In this document: positions 1-12,681 of the stretch, piece by piece
Layout of the letters: every line of letters begins with the position of its first letter
Position numbering within the stretch: position 1 is the stretch's first letter
NCBI GenBank assembly: GCA_016630905.1
Contig: WBMQ01000010.1
Span: 1,364,001-1,428,000, forward strand
DNA length: 64,000 nucleotides
From: Capillidium heterosporum
Lineage: Eukaryota > Entomophthoromycota > Entomophthoromycetes > Entomophthorales > Capillidiaceae
Direction: 5' to 3'
Translations under genes and position numbers: made by a program
The notes under the pieces: generated by a model
What the model was told of the DNA's origin: nothing
The model's database searches: none
What the model saw: only the letters and a program-made list of their open reading frames with translations

Positions 1-2047
1 AGACCAAAGGCCAGTACAGACCTCCACTCTCATAGTTACGGAAGTAAACGTACAACAGGCAGTACTTGCTGACGTAATGGCCGGCTAAAAAGTACACGGC
101 ACCAACCAGAAGAATTAAAGGGGAGACTACCGCGTAGGTAGTGCATATAACGAAGACGATCATAGGTTGACCGTACAACCAGCCATAGTCGGTAAAAACT
201 GGTGCCAACAAGTCGGCAAAGTCCCTAGGAGTCCTACAGAAGATCCTACGGAACAAAAAGTAGAAGAGGGGGCCTAACTGTAAAAGTTGTAGCGGAAAGT
301 AGCCGATTCCCAGGATCATGACGTAGTTAACAAAGAAAGGGGCAGCCGAAGGGAGAGCTTTGGCTAAAATAGTGGGGATTTCAGTCGGTTTCTCGATGAC
401 GTTGTTGAGCAAGGTCTTCCAGACTGAAGTGGCAATCGTGAATACAAGCAGGATGTTGAACAGCAGGAAGAAGAAGTGCTTGGAGACGGCGTGCCGCTCG
501 ATAGAGCTATGTGATTTGTTGCCCTCGATGATCGATAAGCCAGTAAATATGTATGGAGTCAGTGCAATGAAGGTGATGGTGGTGACGGTAGGTAAGAATC
601 CCGACAGCAGACTCCACGCGTAGGGGGAGAGGTGCTCCAGGTTCTCGAGGAACTTGAATACCTTGACGAGCTCGTCCAAACTCAAAAGTGGGGAAATAAG
701 GGAGAGGGGGATGGCCCAAAAGAAGACTACGAACAGCATGGCAAATTGGACTATTATGTCGCGGAGGAGTCTTTCCCTCGCGGTGACATTCAAGTTCATC
801 CAATAGATATCACGCGGTTCTGGAGCCAATCGGGTCCGAAGTGCAAATGGAGTTTCGTTCTGGATGAGTTGGGCTGCCATATGAGCCGATCGAATCGAAC
901 GGAAGGTGATGAATCCGGTGGTCGTGGTGTGATATTTTTTGTTCTTGGCGCGAAGGTGTTTAACTCCGATATCATAAGTCTTGAACAGATTGTAGTGGTG
1001 CCTTATGGCATCGACTTTGGATCCTATTAAGCCCCAGAATCCATCACGAGTAGCTGGTCGACGCTTGCCTTCGATTTCCAAAATAGTATCAGCCTGTAAT
1101 GTAGATTGCACTAGATCGGCGTCGTAGGTATCACTGAGACAAGGATTCCCTAACCATTTGACCAACCCATTCTCAACTTTTCTTAGGGCATTAGCTCTGG
1201 ACTGTATGAGGTGTGTCAACTTTCGCGTACTATGGCAAACTCTAGCCTCTTCCACTTCACCAAGATCCAATCCTTGGAAGTGCTCTTTCAAGCTAAAGTC
1301 GTTGCGGAATTTGGCAGGGATACCTTCAACCATTATAGATCTCGCTGTAAATGATTTGCGTGCTTTAAGTAGGAAACTCCATCTCAGTGAGGAGTACATC
1401 TGATACTCCCGGTTCAGAAAAAAGTACATCAGGAATGAAAAAAGGTAAACGCCTACACAGTTGGCTATTAGTCTTGGGGAACCAGCTTCTAAAGCTTGAA
1501 TAGACCACCTAAATTGATGTCGTAAGGTTTATCTTTGTCGTTATCACTATCGCTTGGGTTGGTTGCCGTTATTGGGATTAAAACTAAGCAGCCATAGATG
1601 GAACATATACCAAAGATTATCGCACTCATCTTAAAAAACCGTATAAACTACACTTGAAGTTAGATAAAGCTCATTTGTATAAAAGAGTTACCATCAAAGC
1701 ATCTAAGCCTACTAGTTCCAACAGTTTGGTTTCAGTTACATCGTGTAGAGGTTTGAACCACCCTAAAAAGCCTTTACCTAAAGGAGGTGGTGGATTTCTA
1801 TAGTGCACTATTAGCAACAAGCTTTTGAGATAAACTTTACTTGGTTAGCCTCAACTTAGGGCAGTAGAGGGCAGGCCACTGCAGCCGTGAAGTTGAAAAT
1901 ATCAAGATGGAGATTATCCCCAAGCACCAATGAGACTATAAGTTGGGTACCTGGCGTTGCTGTATTCCCAGCTTGATCAACTATGCCGCCGGTATTGTTG
2001 TTGTTGGAGGGTAGAAATACATCGGCTATATCTTCAAGAAAAGTCAT
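1..2047 (-). CDS. CSC1/OSCA-type mechanosensitive/osmosensitive cation channel, 3'-truncated by the window edge
   Basis: Multi-pass membrane channel of the CSC1/TMEM63/OSCA family (fungal Csc1/Rsn1/Phm7 relatives), expected in plasma or internal membranes. It starts at ATG 2047-2045. The first TM segment is followed by basic residues (RLQWPALYCPKLRL), then NPPPPLGKGFLGWF and ELVGLDALM, the conserved block before TM1. After TM2 come the REYQMYSSLR and RSIMVEGIP motifs, a long cytosolic loop ending TTTGFITFRS and APEPRDIYW, then a run of hydrophobic segments to the edge. Introns lie at 1840-1798 and 1691-1648. Two anomalies: a +1 break in the first TM (1921-1924), where the family sequence LVLGIIS needs one base skipped, and a second break at 1489-1508, which either holds a 17- or 20-nt intron or gains two bases. 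From about 1480 down to base 1 the frame is unbroken. The family call is secure; transported ion and location are inferred. Confidence 0.85.
1489..1508 (-). other. Possible ultra-short intron (20 nt, or 17 nt as 1489-1505) in the CSC1-like gene
   Basis: The frame before this point (KPYDINLGG) runs into TAG, and the conserved downstream frame (EAGSPRLIANC) is offset. Removing GT...AG here (20 or 17 nt) restores the frame, with a Glu codon spanning the junction. There is no obvious branch site and the length is far below usual spliceosomal introns. Alternatively two extra bases sit in one Leu codon (CTTTA for CTT or TTA), as in the other frame breaks of this window. Confidence 0.35.
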
Positions 2048-2533
2048 ATTTCGATAGATAGAGACGTAGTTGAAGTTAAAAGTGGCTGGCGTGGGTGTTT
2101 ACAATTAGTAAAATATGCTGGAAGTTGAAGGTGTAATGTATACTTTAATTTCCGGTTATAAGTTTAACTGAAAAGTAAAGTTAGTGAAACTATTTATTTT
2201 GTCATTTTATTGTTTGTCTTGAATGCAAAGCCACAATGATCAAATCCAAGCTAAAATCCAACCCTAATTTGATTCAATAGAATGTGGTGAAATGATGCTT
2301 TGGGTGGAACAATGAGATAAGCTATTTTCACTGATCCTTTTAAAACATTTGATCATTGCTTTTGAAATAATCATCGATGGATACCCAATAATAGAAGGCT
2401 TAAATTGAAAATACTTTACTTTTATAGGGAGATGTCTTGTGTAAATGATGTGATTTCAATTGCTTTGCCACCTAATTGAGATTGATATCAACAGCAAATT
2501 GTAGAAAACAAAGCTTGTAGATGAAATAAAGAA

Positions 2534-3690
2534 ATGAGTGCCAACTTAGTGACCTACCCGACTTAATAATCGAAGAAGCAATAGATTGCTCGGAGAAGAA
2601 CGATTGCTACAAGCTACACTACTTTAACAGGTAGATCAACCGATTTTCGTTAATCAAGCTCTACGAGGTAGTACCCATCAGTGACTTTTCACAACAATTT
2701 AAAGTACCAAGAGGAATTAGCAAAATATACTAAACATATAGTATTCACAGAATTTAACATTCCTTTAAAAATTGCAAGCTACTTCCCAACCTTGAAATAT
2801 TTGTGCTCATTTGGCCTGATGATTCCAAAGTACTCGACATTATCCAGACGGTAAATGTAAAATTGAAGCATTTTAGTTTAGACCTCAATGGACCATCCCC
2901 AAAGCATAAACTTACACCATATACCTCAAAGCTTAATCACTTTAACTTATTAATGTATTGCGGCAAACTAACAATTTTGAGAATTACAAGCTGGTTACAC
3001 ATTCCACAACTGAAGTTTTTAAAGTTTACTATAAGCCAATACGACCCACAAGTTTTAGCTGCCGTCAACATAAGTTTCCTCAGTTTAAAAGATCTAGCTC
3101 TGAGGTTTTCATGATGGGGCTCCCGATTTGATTGACTTTGAAGCGACTTACAACCACTTTATCAAACAGACCTTCAATATGCTAATAAGTCTACATCTGA
3201 TGTAAGACCTATACCTAGTGAAATGGCCAGAAGCTATACAGCCTTCAATATACCCGACTTCACCTCTACCACAGCTTTAACAACGATTCAATAAAACTTC
3301 TATTTCAATTACCTAAACTTTCGTACCTAGACCTCTGCTCCAACATCTTCGACTTCCTATTTGATGATGCTGCTTGTATCAATCTGATCATCCGGTTATA
3401 GCTTTGGGGAAATGGGCTCCTAAGTAACCGCTTCTTTCAGATGCTAAGCTTTCGGCTGCCTCGACTCATCCATTTCACTATGGATACTTATGATAACTGT
3501 TTCACTGTAATTGATAACTCAGTTTTCGGTATGATAGCCAGGGAAAGTACTTTGAATCTGCAGTTTGCCATAGTTCTCAGCACCGAAACTCGACTTGACA
3601 AGTAGGTCAAAGCTCAATCATCACAAGTCATCATCAACTACACTTAAGTTTAGAAAGACTATCAGGAATGACGAGTGTTGAATGCCATTC
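2534..3690 (+). pseudogene. Decayed F-box/leucine-rich-repeat-like gene
   Basis: Fragments of a protein can be read with several stops and frame changes. The first is LPDLIIEEAIDCSEKNDCYK (F-box-like start), next a 103-codon open stretch at 2803-3114 rich in regularly spaced Leu/Ile (LKHFSLDLNG, LKFLKFTISQYD, FLSLKDLALRF), then further LRR-like pieces (LPKLSYLDLCSNIFDFL, LPRLIHFTMDTYDN) broken by TGA, TAA and TAG codons up to about 3690. Several stops look like single point changes. The pieces resemble the F-box/LRR families that expand in early-diverging fungi. No splicing model that I can draw removes all the stops. Family assignment is tentative; that the stretch is a decayed gene is better supported. 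Confidence 0.5.
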
Positions 3691-4215
3691 AAGGCTTATT
3701 ACTCATTTTCAACTCATTGGTAGTGATCCATAGCCTGCTTGGCCTTATTTTAGCTATTAGAGTTGAATCTATTTGATATAACTCTATATACGTATTGAAA
3801 TACGAGACTTTATTTGCTATTGTAATTGAACATAGCTGCTTACGTTGAATTTTATCTAATAAATCCATATATATGGCAAGATTATATAAAAGTTTAATTG
3901 TAGACAATTTCGTTATTGCTTTTCTAATTCAAGGACTTGATGTATAAAGTAAATCGAAAATAAACCAAAGCAGAGCTTTTACTCTTATTTACAAAACTCA
4001 GCTGGATAGGTACCAGAGCATTAAGCTGCAAGTTCAAGGGCCAATGTCGGTATTGAAATAGCTATACAATACTTTTATATGAAAAAATGGACCTTTTGAA
4101 CTTTTGCAATTGCATTCTTTTAGTGCAGTCGTCACAGTTTTTTTGGAATAAATTACATCATATTCAATTCCTATTTCAATTTGGAGCTTTGAAAAGTCAA
4201 AGTAAGCTTTCCAAA
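3691..4215. other. Intergenic, nothing recognised
   Basis: AT-rich spacer between the pseudogene and INTS2. The INTS2 frame is open upstream to an ATG at 4087, so part of this could be 5' coding, but 4216 fits better. Confidence 0.5.
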
Positions 4216-7200
4216 ATGAATTTGTACAAGACATACGAACATATACTTTCCGAACAGCCACCATCTTCAAGACCTGAATTGGTAAGTCTGCTGTAGTTAA
4301 AATGCTAACTTTTAAAAGGACTTTGAACCGTTCATTCCCCTTTTAGTAAAACTGGATATAAATTTGGAAGGTTTGGACCTTAACCAACAAAATGTAACTA
4401 AGTGGTATTTAATGTGCTAAATCATTGTAGATAAATTTATGTAGAGCCTACCAAAATTTAAATTACAATGAACTAAGAGAAGAAGGAACCCAGCTTTTTA
4501 TTTCAAATTTAGCAAATCATAAAGTACAACTTCATTTTAGTGTTTTGAACTTATTTTGTTGTAGACAGTAATAGATCTAAGTTCAAATGATAACGACCTA
4601 CATGCCAAGTAAATTATAGTTTTTTGGGAATACTTATAATAGAAGCTTTCTATACTACCTGTACATAGTCAGTTCAAAACAAAACCGACCACAATTCGAT
4701 GATCCTAGACAGATTTCTATCCAACTCGAATCTGGCTACCTAGTTCCTGAGATGCATTCGAAATTCAACTATGAAAAGCTGGTATTCCTCAATTACCTAA
4801 TGGATCGAAAAGACAAAGATTTTTCGGTAACTTTTTAGCTGTAGATTTATTGACAATGTTATAGCGCATAATGCAATTCATACTCTTTTTGGAGCTGGAC
4901 TTGGAAATCCTCATGTGCTTTTTGGCGAACCACTACTCCTATATTGAAGATGTAATATGGGTATTAATTGGTATGCTAATTGTTTTAGTGCTTAGAAAGT
5001 TTTTATAGTAACTATGCAACGGTCCATCAAAGAAAGAAAAGTTATATAAAGTAAGTTTATAGGATACATTTGTTTATTGATGGTGTAGAAATGTACTACT
5101 GGAAGTATATCGAGTTTTTCCCGAACAAATCATCCGTATGTTAGATCTTACGAGGGTATACCACGTATGTGTCGAAATTTTCTTCACTTTGTGTAAATTT
5201 GATGTCGAGTACAAGGTATAGTTCTGCCGTTTGAACGCCTCTAACCATTTAGTATATGTACCTATTGAGCTTGCTAAAGGAAACTCCTGGCCCTATTTTA
5301 CCGAGTGAAGAATTTTTAATCTCCAACATCAAAAATCTACCTCAGGCTAAGTTGAGTTCAAACTTGATATGGCTGAAGGATCTGACTAAAAACCATAACG
5401 TTGATTTCTTCAATGCATACTTTACCGAACTTGTTAAACAATTCTTAGATGCGGAGGTAACTGTTTATTACATATGGTCTTGTACTCAACCACCTTTTTA
5501 GGAAAGGACCTTCGTCGCGTTTACCCAATTCCTAAGAGTTCTCATCGTGTTTAGGATAACCTACAATTTTACTTTGGATGAAAAATCGGTGAAGAACATT
5601 TATGCCGCTCTGAAGCAGATGTTGAACCTTAAGAGTCCGGCCTCTTGGTATATTTATATATTTTCTAGACTAACCGAAATGTAGTTTGTTGGATATTAGC
5701 TATGTGTTCGTTACATTCTTTGGATTGGCTGAGATATCCACATATAAAGTAGCTTTGATCCTTTTATATTCATGAATTCTCATTTCCAATTGCTAGGTTC
5801 AGGTTGAGGAAACATATATGCTATTTTACCTGAACCACTTTGAGACATTCCTACATATTTCCTCATCGCTGCGAAACAACCAGTTGACACTAATGAACTC
5901 GTTCTTCTCAAAAACACTTGGTCTCGAAATTGAACTATGTAAGCTTACTTATGTGACTCATCTACTAATCTATATAGCACTTGAGCTGCTAGAAAAATTG
6001 AAGACCCTGTCTGAAAATTCCCAAATATACAGGGATTCTAACATGCTGGCGCGCCTTTGTTCGTCGCAAATCGACCCTTCCCTGTTCAAAGTACGGCTGC
6101 CTTTAGTTTGATCTATTAACTTTTGCATCCAGCCCAGTTCGACCGAAGAGATCTCCCCTTGTAGGAAGTTAGATTATATCCTGGCAACTAGCATCAGCTA
6201 TCTCAAGGCAGATTCCTACAACTTATCCGAGGTCAACTTCAGCAATTGGTGCTACAGACTTATCCAGCACTTTGAGTCGGCGCCCATTCACCCCTGGATG
6301 CCGGTCCTCATCAAAATTTACGTTGAACGGTATTGCCACCCTTTCACTTGCAGCTTATTAATCTTTCCTTTAGGATCTTTGATTTCCACAATCAAAGCAG
6401 AGAGAAGAAGCTCCCAGAAATGCACATCAAAAACGACCTGCACCTCAATAACTTGGGCTTCCAACCAAATAATGTATCGGGTCGCAGTGTCCTCATGCTC
6501 TACTATACTTTGATGTACAACCGAGAAGTCCTGCGAAGGACAGATCGAGCTGAGAACTATGCATTTCTAGAGCCATGTAACTTTCTTTATTTTATAAAAT
6601 CCAACCTTTATCTCAGTGATAGGCCACGTCAACACTTTGTTGGAGCAGGTCAACGCCCAGCAGTTCCTGGTGGCCATCCATCACCACGTCAAAGGAACAG
6701 CCTTGTCCAGTTTCAAAGCTGAGTTACTGGTCCTCTTTTGGGGCCGCTATTTTGACCGGTTCAGTTGCCGCAGTTTGAGCTTGGTAAATTTGCAATCAAG
6801 GTAAGGTTTTAGATACGTATTGGCTAACGATATCCGTAGATTACTGTCAATTCGATACTCCAACCTATCTAAGCTCCGACAGAGTTTAGTAAAAGTCAAA
6901 GAATTCTCTAAAATCGACAAAAACCTTTCTATTTTAATCGACTCGACCTTCAAGCATGCACCTGCCGATACCAAGCCACTGGGTTATCTACTTGATCATC
7001 TTTTATCTCTTCCCTACCGCCAGCTAGATCCTCACTACCGCCAGATTCTTTCCTTGGGATTTAAGTATTTCCTAAAGCATAGGTAGATATAAAAAGGTGA
7101 ATTTAATTAAGCTCAATTTCCTTCTAGTGCTTCACGTAAGCTTACCAGTAGCTTCAAATTACTATGGCACAAATTTAACGCCACCATACCTACTTTGACC

Positions 7201-8439
7201 TGGTCAGCCACGCTGGCTGCCATCCGGTCTATCAATTTGGATCAGGCTGGGCCACAGCTAAGGTAGCTTATACTAATAGCAACGTCGTTAAAATTTATGT
7301 TATACCTGTAGAGACCTCAAGTACGAGGACATTGTTAGAAACCCTCTTCTCATGATGCAAGTTCACTGCAACATGTTCCGTAATCGTGATTTGCTGGAAA
7401 TCTACCTCACCATGCTGAGCTTGGCTCTGCCTACCTGTTTTTCGGCCAACTATCGAACCTTTCAACTGAGTACTCTCGAGCAAAGAGTAAATTTTGTTTA
7501 TAACTATATCAATTACTAATTCTGAAATGTAGAGGTTCGATTACGTTCACTTCCAGAACATGAACCTCATGATCAACTGCGTCTTCCTACAGGTCTTACT
7601 TGAACATTCTGATGACGAACTGGCCTCCAAATACCCAGGTAAAGTGCGACTTTTATACCCGGTTTTAAAGTCTTTGGTTTAGATCACTTTGAAGTTACTA
7701 CATGGGAACTACTGCATGACCTCGTTGCCGATTACATGGACACGTTATCCAACCGTGATATATACCCCTTAGGTGTGCTGCACCAGCAGGCCTACAAAAC
7801 TTCCAACATCCCCCTTATTGTTGACAAAGTCAAATCCATAGGTAGATTTTTCTCACAAGTTGAGGTACTAATTTTTCTTTCTTTTTTGCAAGTCAATATC
7901 GCCGACGGTTTAGATCATGTCTTTGACAACCGCGATATCGTCGACCACAAGAACCAGTGGTTTGACCTCAAATTTACATGTGCACTCTTTAGACGATACC
8001 CCGATGCTAAAAAGTAAATTTATTTTGTAGTAAATTTGTTGAGATCTGTGGTAGTGAACTTCGTATCAACAATCTGGTATTCCCTTTAGTTAAGAAGATA
8101 GTGGAGTGCTTAGCGCTCATCGACCCTTTAACAATTGATCCTAGCTTGGTAGCTGACGACCTGCTGCCGTTCTGGTCCTTGAAAGAGTATGCACGCCGCC
8201 ACCCCGTTGCAGCTTCGGAATATACGTGGGCTATCAATCACGGCATGGATTTGGATAGATTCATGGATATGATAATTGAATTTTCTGGTATGAGTAGAGA
8301 GTTTAAGGACAGATGTGCCAAGTTAGTTAGTGGTAAGTTTTTCTAAAGTTGGAAGTGGTATTAACTTTGCTTTTATATAGGATTGCCTTGGGTTGGCAAT
8401 CATGCGTTTAGGGATAGGTTGTTGAAGCGGTTGAAATAA
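4216..8439 (+). CDS. INTS2: Integrator complex subunit 2 (INTS2), 23 exons
   Basis: Scaffold subunit of Integrator, which cleaves snRNA and other nascent Pol II transcripts in the nucleus. Removing 22 short introns gives a continuous helical protein of roughly 1,100 residues (human INTS2 is about 1,200). Several blocks align with the metazoan protein: LRNNQLTLMNSFFSKTLGLEI, FSNWCYRLIQHFESAPIHPW, SGRSVLMLYYTLMYNREVL, HVNTLLEQVNAQQFL, SASRKLTSSFKLLWHKFNA and YEDIVRNPLLMMQVHCN, in the same order as in human INTS2. Introns are mostly 36-53 nt with GTAAGT/GTAAAT-like donors and TAG acceptors; one ends GCAAG and one (8014-8030) is only 17 nt. No +1 break is present. The start at 4216 begins a helical stretch like the family N-terminus; an in-frame ATG at 4087 is the alternative. 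INTS11 lies 8 kb downstream, so this genome probably keeps a working Integrator. Confidence 0.82.
8014..8030 (+). other. 17-nt intron in INTS2
   Basis: The exon frame ends ...YPDA, Lys and then a TAA stop, and resumes as KFVEICGSEL. GTAAATTTATTTTGTAG is a complete donor-to-acceptor string of 17 nt; its removal gives an AA|T codon and restores the frame. No longer GT...AG pair nearby keeps the frame. It is inferred from the frame alone. Confidence 0.6.
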
Positions 8440-10214
8440 GAGTAAGGTATTTTTGCTAGAGCTTTATGAGAAGGCTTGGGTTGAGTTGGAATAAATATAC
8501 ATGCTATTTTATTATTTAATTGTGATTTTAGTATTAATTATCGATATATTTTGGTTGTTTACTATTAGCCTCTATTTTGAAATATTGGAAGTTCTATCCT
8601 ACCACTGTACGTTTAAGGATGCTACCTTTCCATTTAAAATAGGAAAGTGCTAAGGTGATACTTTTTTACAAGCTTTGTATCGAGAAATGTAGAGGTTTAG
8701 TAAGCTTTGACTTTGATTTCGTGTAAAAGTTTGATAGTTGAGTTTGGTAGGATCTATCAAGCAAACTTTTACCAAGAAATTAATACTATATAGTATAAGT
8801 TTAGGATGCAAATGATGTTTTAGTTATGATATTTATATTTGAACAGTTGGCTTAGCAGTAGCAACTGTTATTTGAAATAGATCTTTTAAATAGCTTGCTT
8901 TAAAGAGGTGGAGTTTAAACTAAATAGATTACCAAAGCTAAAGTTAGTCACTGAACATAGTTGGATAAGGTGAGCAGTATATAGTAGTTTTTCATTATAT
9001 AAATCGACATCTATTGATTCAAACTATAGAAGGCAATCTACGAAAATTAACAAATTTAAAGTTGAGGCAGCTTTAGATGAAAGTATATGTAGTTTTCATT
9101 GTTTAAGCTCTATAAAGTAATATGGCAATAAAGATATAAAATATAAACATCAAGAATTTGAAAATAGTCATCGAAACTAAAAATGCCAGCATATTATTTT
9201 TACAAAGTGGGAAATTGGACTTCTACGAACCTATAACAAAAATGTTAGTAACGTATCTCATGGAAAAGAAAATGATAAACGATATTAAACCTCAGTAAAC
9301 AAATCCAGTAAGTAAAATAATATAAAGTTTAAAGCATTGAAGTTACCCTCAAAGTAGTTTTTAAAAGTTAGTACTTGGCCACAACTATTTTATACTAGGA
9401 ATAAAATTTATCAAACAAAAATACATATTAAATTGATGTTTAAATGTAGATTTAGATAAATTGAAAGTATAAATAGTAGATGGTAGTATAATTTTTACAA
9501 AAAATGAAAAGTAAGGTTCTCTTAAGTACCTGTACATAAAAGTATAGTCATCATCGGAAATTAAAAAAGAAAATGTAGAGAAATATGGCTTACTTATAAA
9601 GCATCCCGTTTCGTTTCGTCTCTCTTTTCCATTCCTTGGGTCGAAATCAAAAGTCAAGTACACTTACCACTACGTATAGAGGCCTCTTAACTCATCATTT
9701 GTTACATACATCTTCCTACATTCATCCCTAAATCTATACTCACCGAAGGATTGTATGCTACACAACTTCTTACAAGCTACAACTATGTATTCTTCACCTT
9801 TATGTTTAAATACTTTGACTATTCGCGATCCTAAATCAAACTTGTAGCGTACTTCACCAGAACCGGATAGTTTCCAATATTTCTATTTCGTTTGGTGGGG
9901 TCAAATTTGTCACCGTATACTTCTCTTAACGATTAGGTTAGACATAGTAATACGAAGACTTCGTCTTGAGCCAATCTCTGGTAACGGTAGTCTACCTTCT
10001 GTTCCATAAAGTTGGTATCAGCCATCTCATCCTTTTTCTTGATAAAACTACATCCTTTTTCCAAAAATTGCATCCCTTATCTAGGTTTGAATTTTCAACC
10101 AATGAACTTTAGATTACGTGCCCATTTCATATCTTGGGAAAATTGGATTGAGATCTTCAATTTTTCAATTCAGAACTTGGACATTTGAAGAATCAGAAAT
10201 TTTATAAAGAAGCG
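8440..10214. other. Intergenic, nothing recognised
   Basis: AT-rich spacer between INTS2 and YIP1. A 92-codon minus-strand open frame at 9385-9663 has low-complexity composition and no recognisable domain. Confidence 0.6.
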
Positions 10215-11144
10215 ATGGATCCAAATCAACATCAAGGAAACTATTACGAAGGGGCAACCTCTGTTTTGTTCAATAGTGATCAAGGTCAGCAGCAGCAGCA
10301 TGGTGACCCCAACATGAATTATTATGCTTCCAATACCGACAACTTGAACTATTACCAAAGTAATTATGACGATCCCAACTTGCAGAACTATACCTACAGT
10401 CAACCTTACGAAACGGAGGTTGAGGTAAGCTGGTTGGCTGCCTTTGGCTCCGGTGGTCTACCTGGTGAACCTTCGCTGTTGCAAGGTAGCTTTTATTTTT
10501 TGTTTTTAATACCAAGTATTGAATATTGATTTTTTTTTATTTGAAAAATAGAGCTAGATATCAACTTCTCCCACGTCAAAGAGAAGACTATAACTGTGTT
10601 GAATCCATTTCGAACTATTGATACCCATATTTTGAACGACGTTGATCTGATTGGTCCTTTGATATTCTGCTTGTTGTTGGGATTCGCCATGGTTATGGTA
10701 AGCTTTGCCTTTTTTATTTAATGTTGTAAATAGGCGTACTAATTTTACCCACTACCTTTTTGTATATTACTATTTTAGAGTGGTAAAGTCCAATTCGGTT
10801 ATATTTATGGTGTAGCTATGGTAGGATGGATTGGTATCTATGCTCTTATTAATTTATTGAGCAACACGAGTATTGACGGGTTAAGAGTTGCTTCCACTTT
10901 GGGATACTGCCTACTACCTATTGTGTTGTTGGCTATTATCTTGCCTATTATCGAGCTGGGGTTAAACGGTACAGGACTGCGAACTTATGTGCTGACGGTT
11001 AGTTTACCGGTTGCTGTTTTATGGTCGACCTTTACAGCATCCAATATTTTTACAATTAGCTTGCAATTAACTGACCAGAAGTTCTTGGTTATGTACCCGG
11101 TTGCCTTATTGTACACGTGCTTCTCGTTGATCACATTCTATTAA
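10215..11144 (+). CDS. YIP1: Yip1/YIPF5-family Golgi membrane protein
   Basis: Rab/Ypt-interacting membrane protein of ER-to-Golgi transport, about 260 residues. Three exons: 10215-10485, 10552-10697 and 10779-11144. The first 70 residues are a hydrophilic Asn/Tyr/Gln-rich tail. The conserved Yip1 signature follows: [37 protein letters not shown], then five hydrophobic segments including [33 protein letters not shown] and a final [16 protein letters not shown]. The protein ends in ITFY, typical of short lumenal Yip tails. The start is the ATG at 10215, because the frame upstream opens only at a TTG. Introns are 66 and 81 nt with TAG acceptors. Confidence 0.92.
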
Positions 11145-12681
11145 AATTTTTATCAGATTATTTTTTGGAGCTGTAGGTTTTAAAAGGTTGAGTGAGGTAA
11201 GAATAAATGAGTTTGGAAGATAGCTTTGTTGATGTCTTTAGCAGCTGTTTAATTTTGCAATGATATTTTTACTATTGTGCCAAAGAGATGTATCCTTGGG
11301 CACTTTTAACAATTAGCTTATGTTTTACTAGCTCAGAGATGCACTAAATTGACAGATATTGATGCATAGCAGTTTTTTATTAAAGGCGCTTATCCTCACC
11401 ATCGTTTGTAAGAAACCATCCTTTACTTGTGGCAGTTTAGTTTGAAGTACTCGCTACTGCTTTGTAGGTAATAACAAATGAAAGTTGAATTTGTTATTTC
11501 AATCCAATAATGTTTACAATCAGTTTTCAACAGCTGTATAAACTTCAATTGCTCATTCAAACTTTCAAGTGATTACTTTTCAAATGCGAAGCTCAGTCAA
11601 ACTGGGCAAACCCAAGGATAAAATGCAAGAGCGTAGTTACATCTTGCAAGGATTTAAAGTAGAGCATTTTAACACTGATGTCGGATGGAGAATTATTTAC
11701 GATTATAGTATTTAGGTAGGCTTTCGGTAAATCTATGTTAGATAAGTGAGATGTTGAACCTTGGTTTGGGATTGGAAGTTTCATATCAACCTTTAAGTTA
11801 CTCGTCTATCAACTTTAACCTCCTTTTAGCTATTTGATTTACTAGCATCATTCAAGATACTGAAAGAAAGTTTGATTGTCCTATATGTATACTTTCGAAA
11901 GTGTACATAGGACAGTAACTCTTGCAATACTATTTTGAAATAGCTTCAGTCTCGCTTTATTTACTACGGCATAACAATTGTGTATATTTTTAGCATCTGA
12001 TGGATGGTATAGGCTCTAGACCTAATTTATGTAGAAATTACATCTGTTCGAGTGTACCCTTTTTAACTGATTTGATTCCAACAGGATACTCTTGGACTTT
12101 ACAATAAATCATATAGTAGGAACCTGGTTTAGGACTTTATCGGATTCACAAAATTTGGCTTAGAGGGATACGTTCCATTTGCCTTTATACTTTTACTTCA
12201 ATATAAAGGTTTGTATAGGATGCTATCATTAAAGTTTTATTACGAATATAGATATGACCAAGTATTCTGTACCTTTAAAGTTGATTATTTGTCTTTGTAG
12301 AAAAATGGTAGGATGGCGATATGAAAAAGTGGGTTTATAAATTTGATGGAAAAAGGATGCTAACTAAGAATATCAATTGATAAAGTTTATTACTAGGAAT
12401 ATTGAGCATTTGAAGATGCTAGTTGATAAAGTACTTGGTCGAAATTGAAAAACTTCAAGTATCTGTTAGTCACTACTTATTTGTGTTGATAAAGATAACA
12501 AAATCGAAAGGTAAAGCTAAACTAGAGAAACTTACAACAGCATTAGAAACAAACAAGCAACCTATTTTTATACTCCTGTTGAAGGAGTTTGGAAAACTTT
12601 ATTGAAAGCAAGTTATATAGAAAATAGGGAATCAGATCAAACTGTTGAAATTAAATATGAACAAAAAACTTATAGAACACC
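11145..12681. other. Intergenic between convergent YIP1 and MET6
   Basis: No supportable gene. It must hold both 3' ends. It contains the palindrome listed at 11878-11913. Confidence 0.6.
11878..11913. repeat. Imperfect 36-nt palindrome
   Basis: The arms GTCCTATATGTATACTTTC and GAAAGTGTACATAGGAC pair around a central TTCGAA with a two-base bulge. It lies in the spacer between two convergent genes. It could be a 3'-end hairpin, a small inverted repeat or chance; nothing further supports a role. Confidence 0.6.

Noticed and set aside
9385-9663. 92-codon minus-strand open frame
   Set aside because: Phe/Tyr/Ile-rich composition as expected from AT-rich spacer; no recognisable content.
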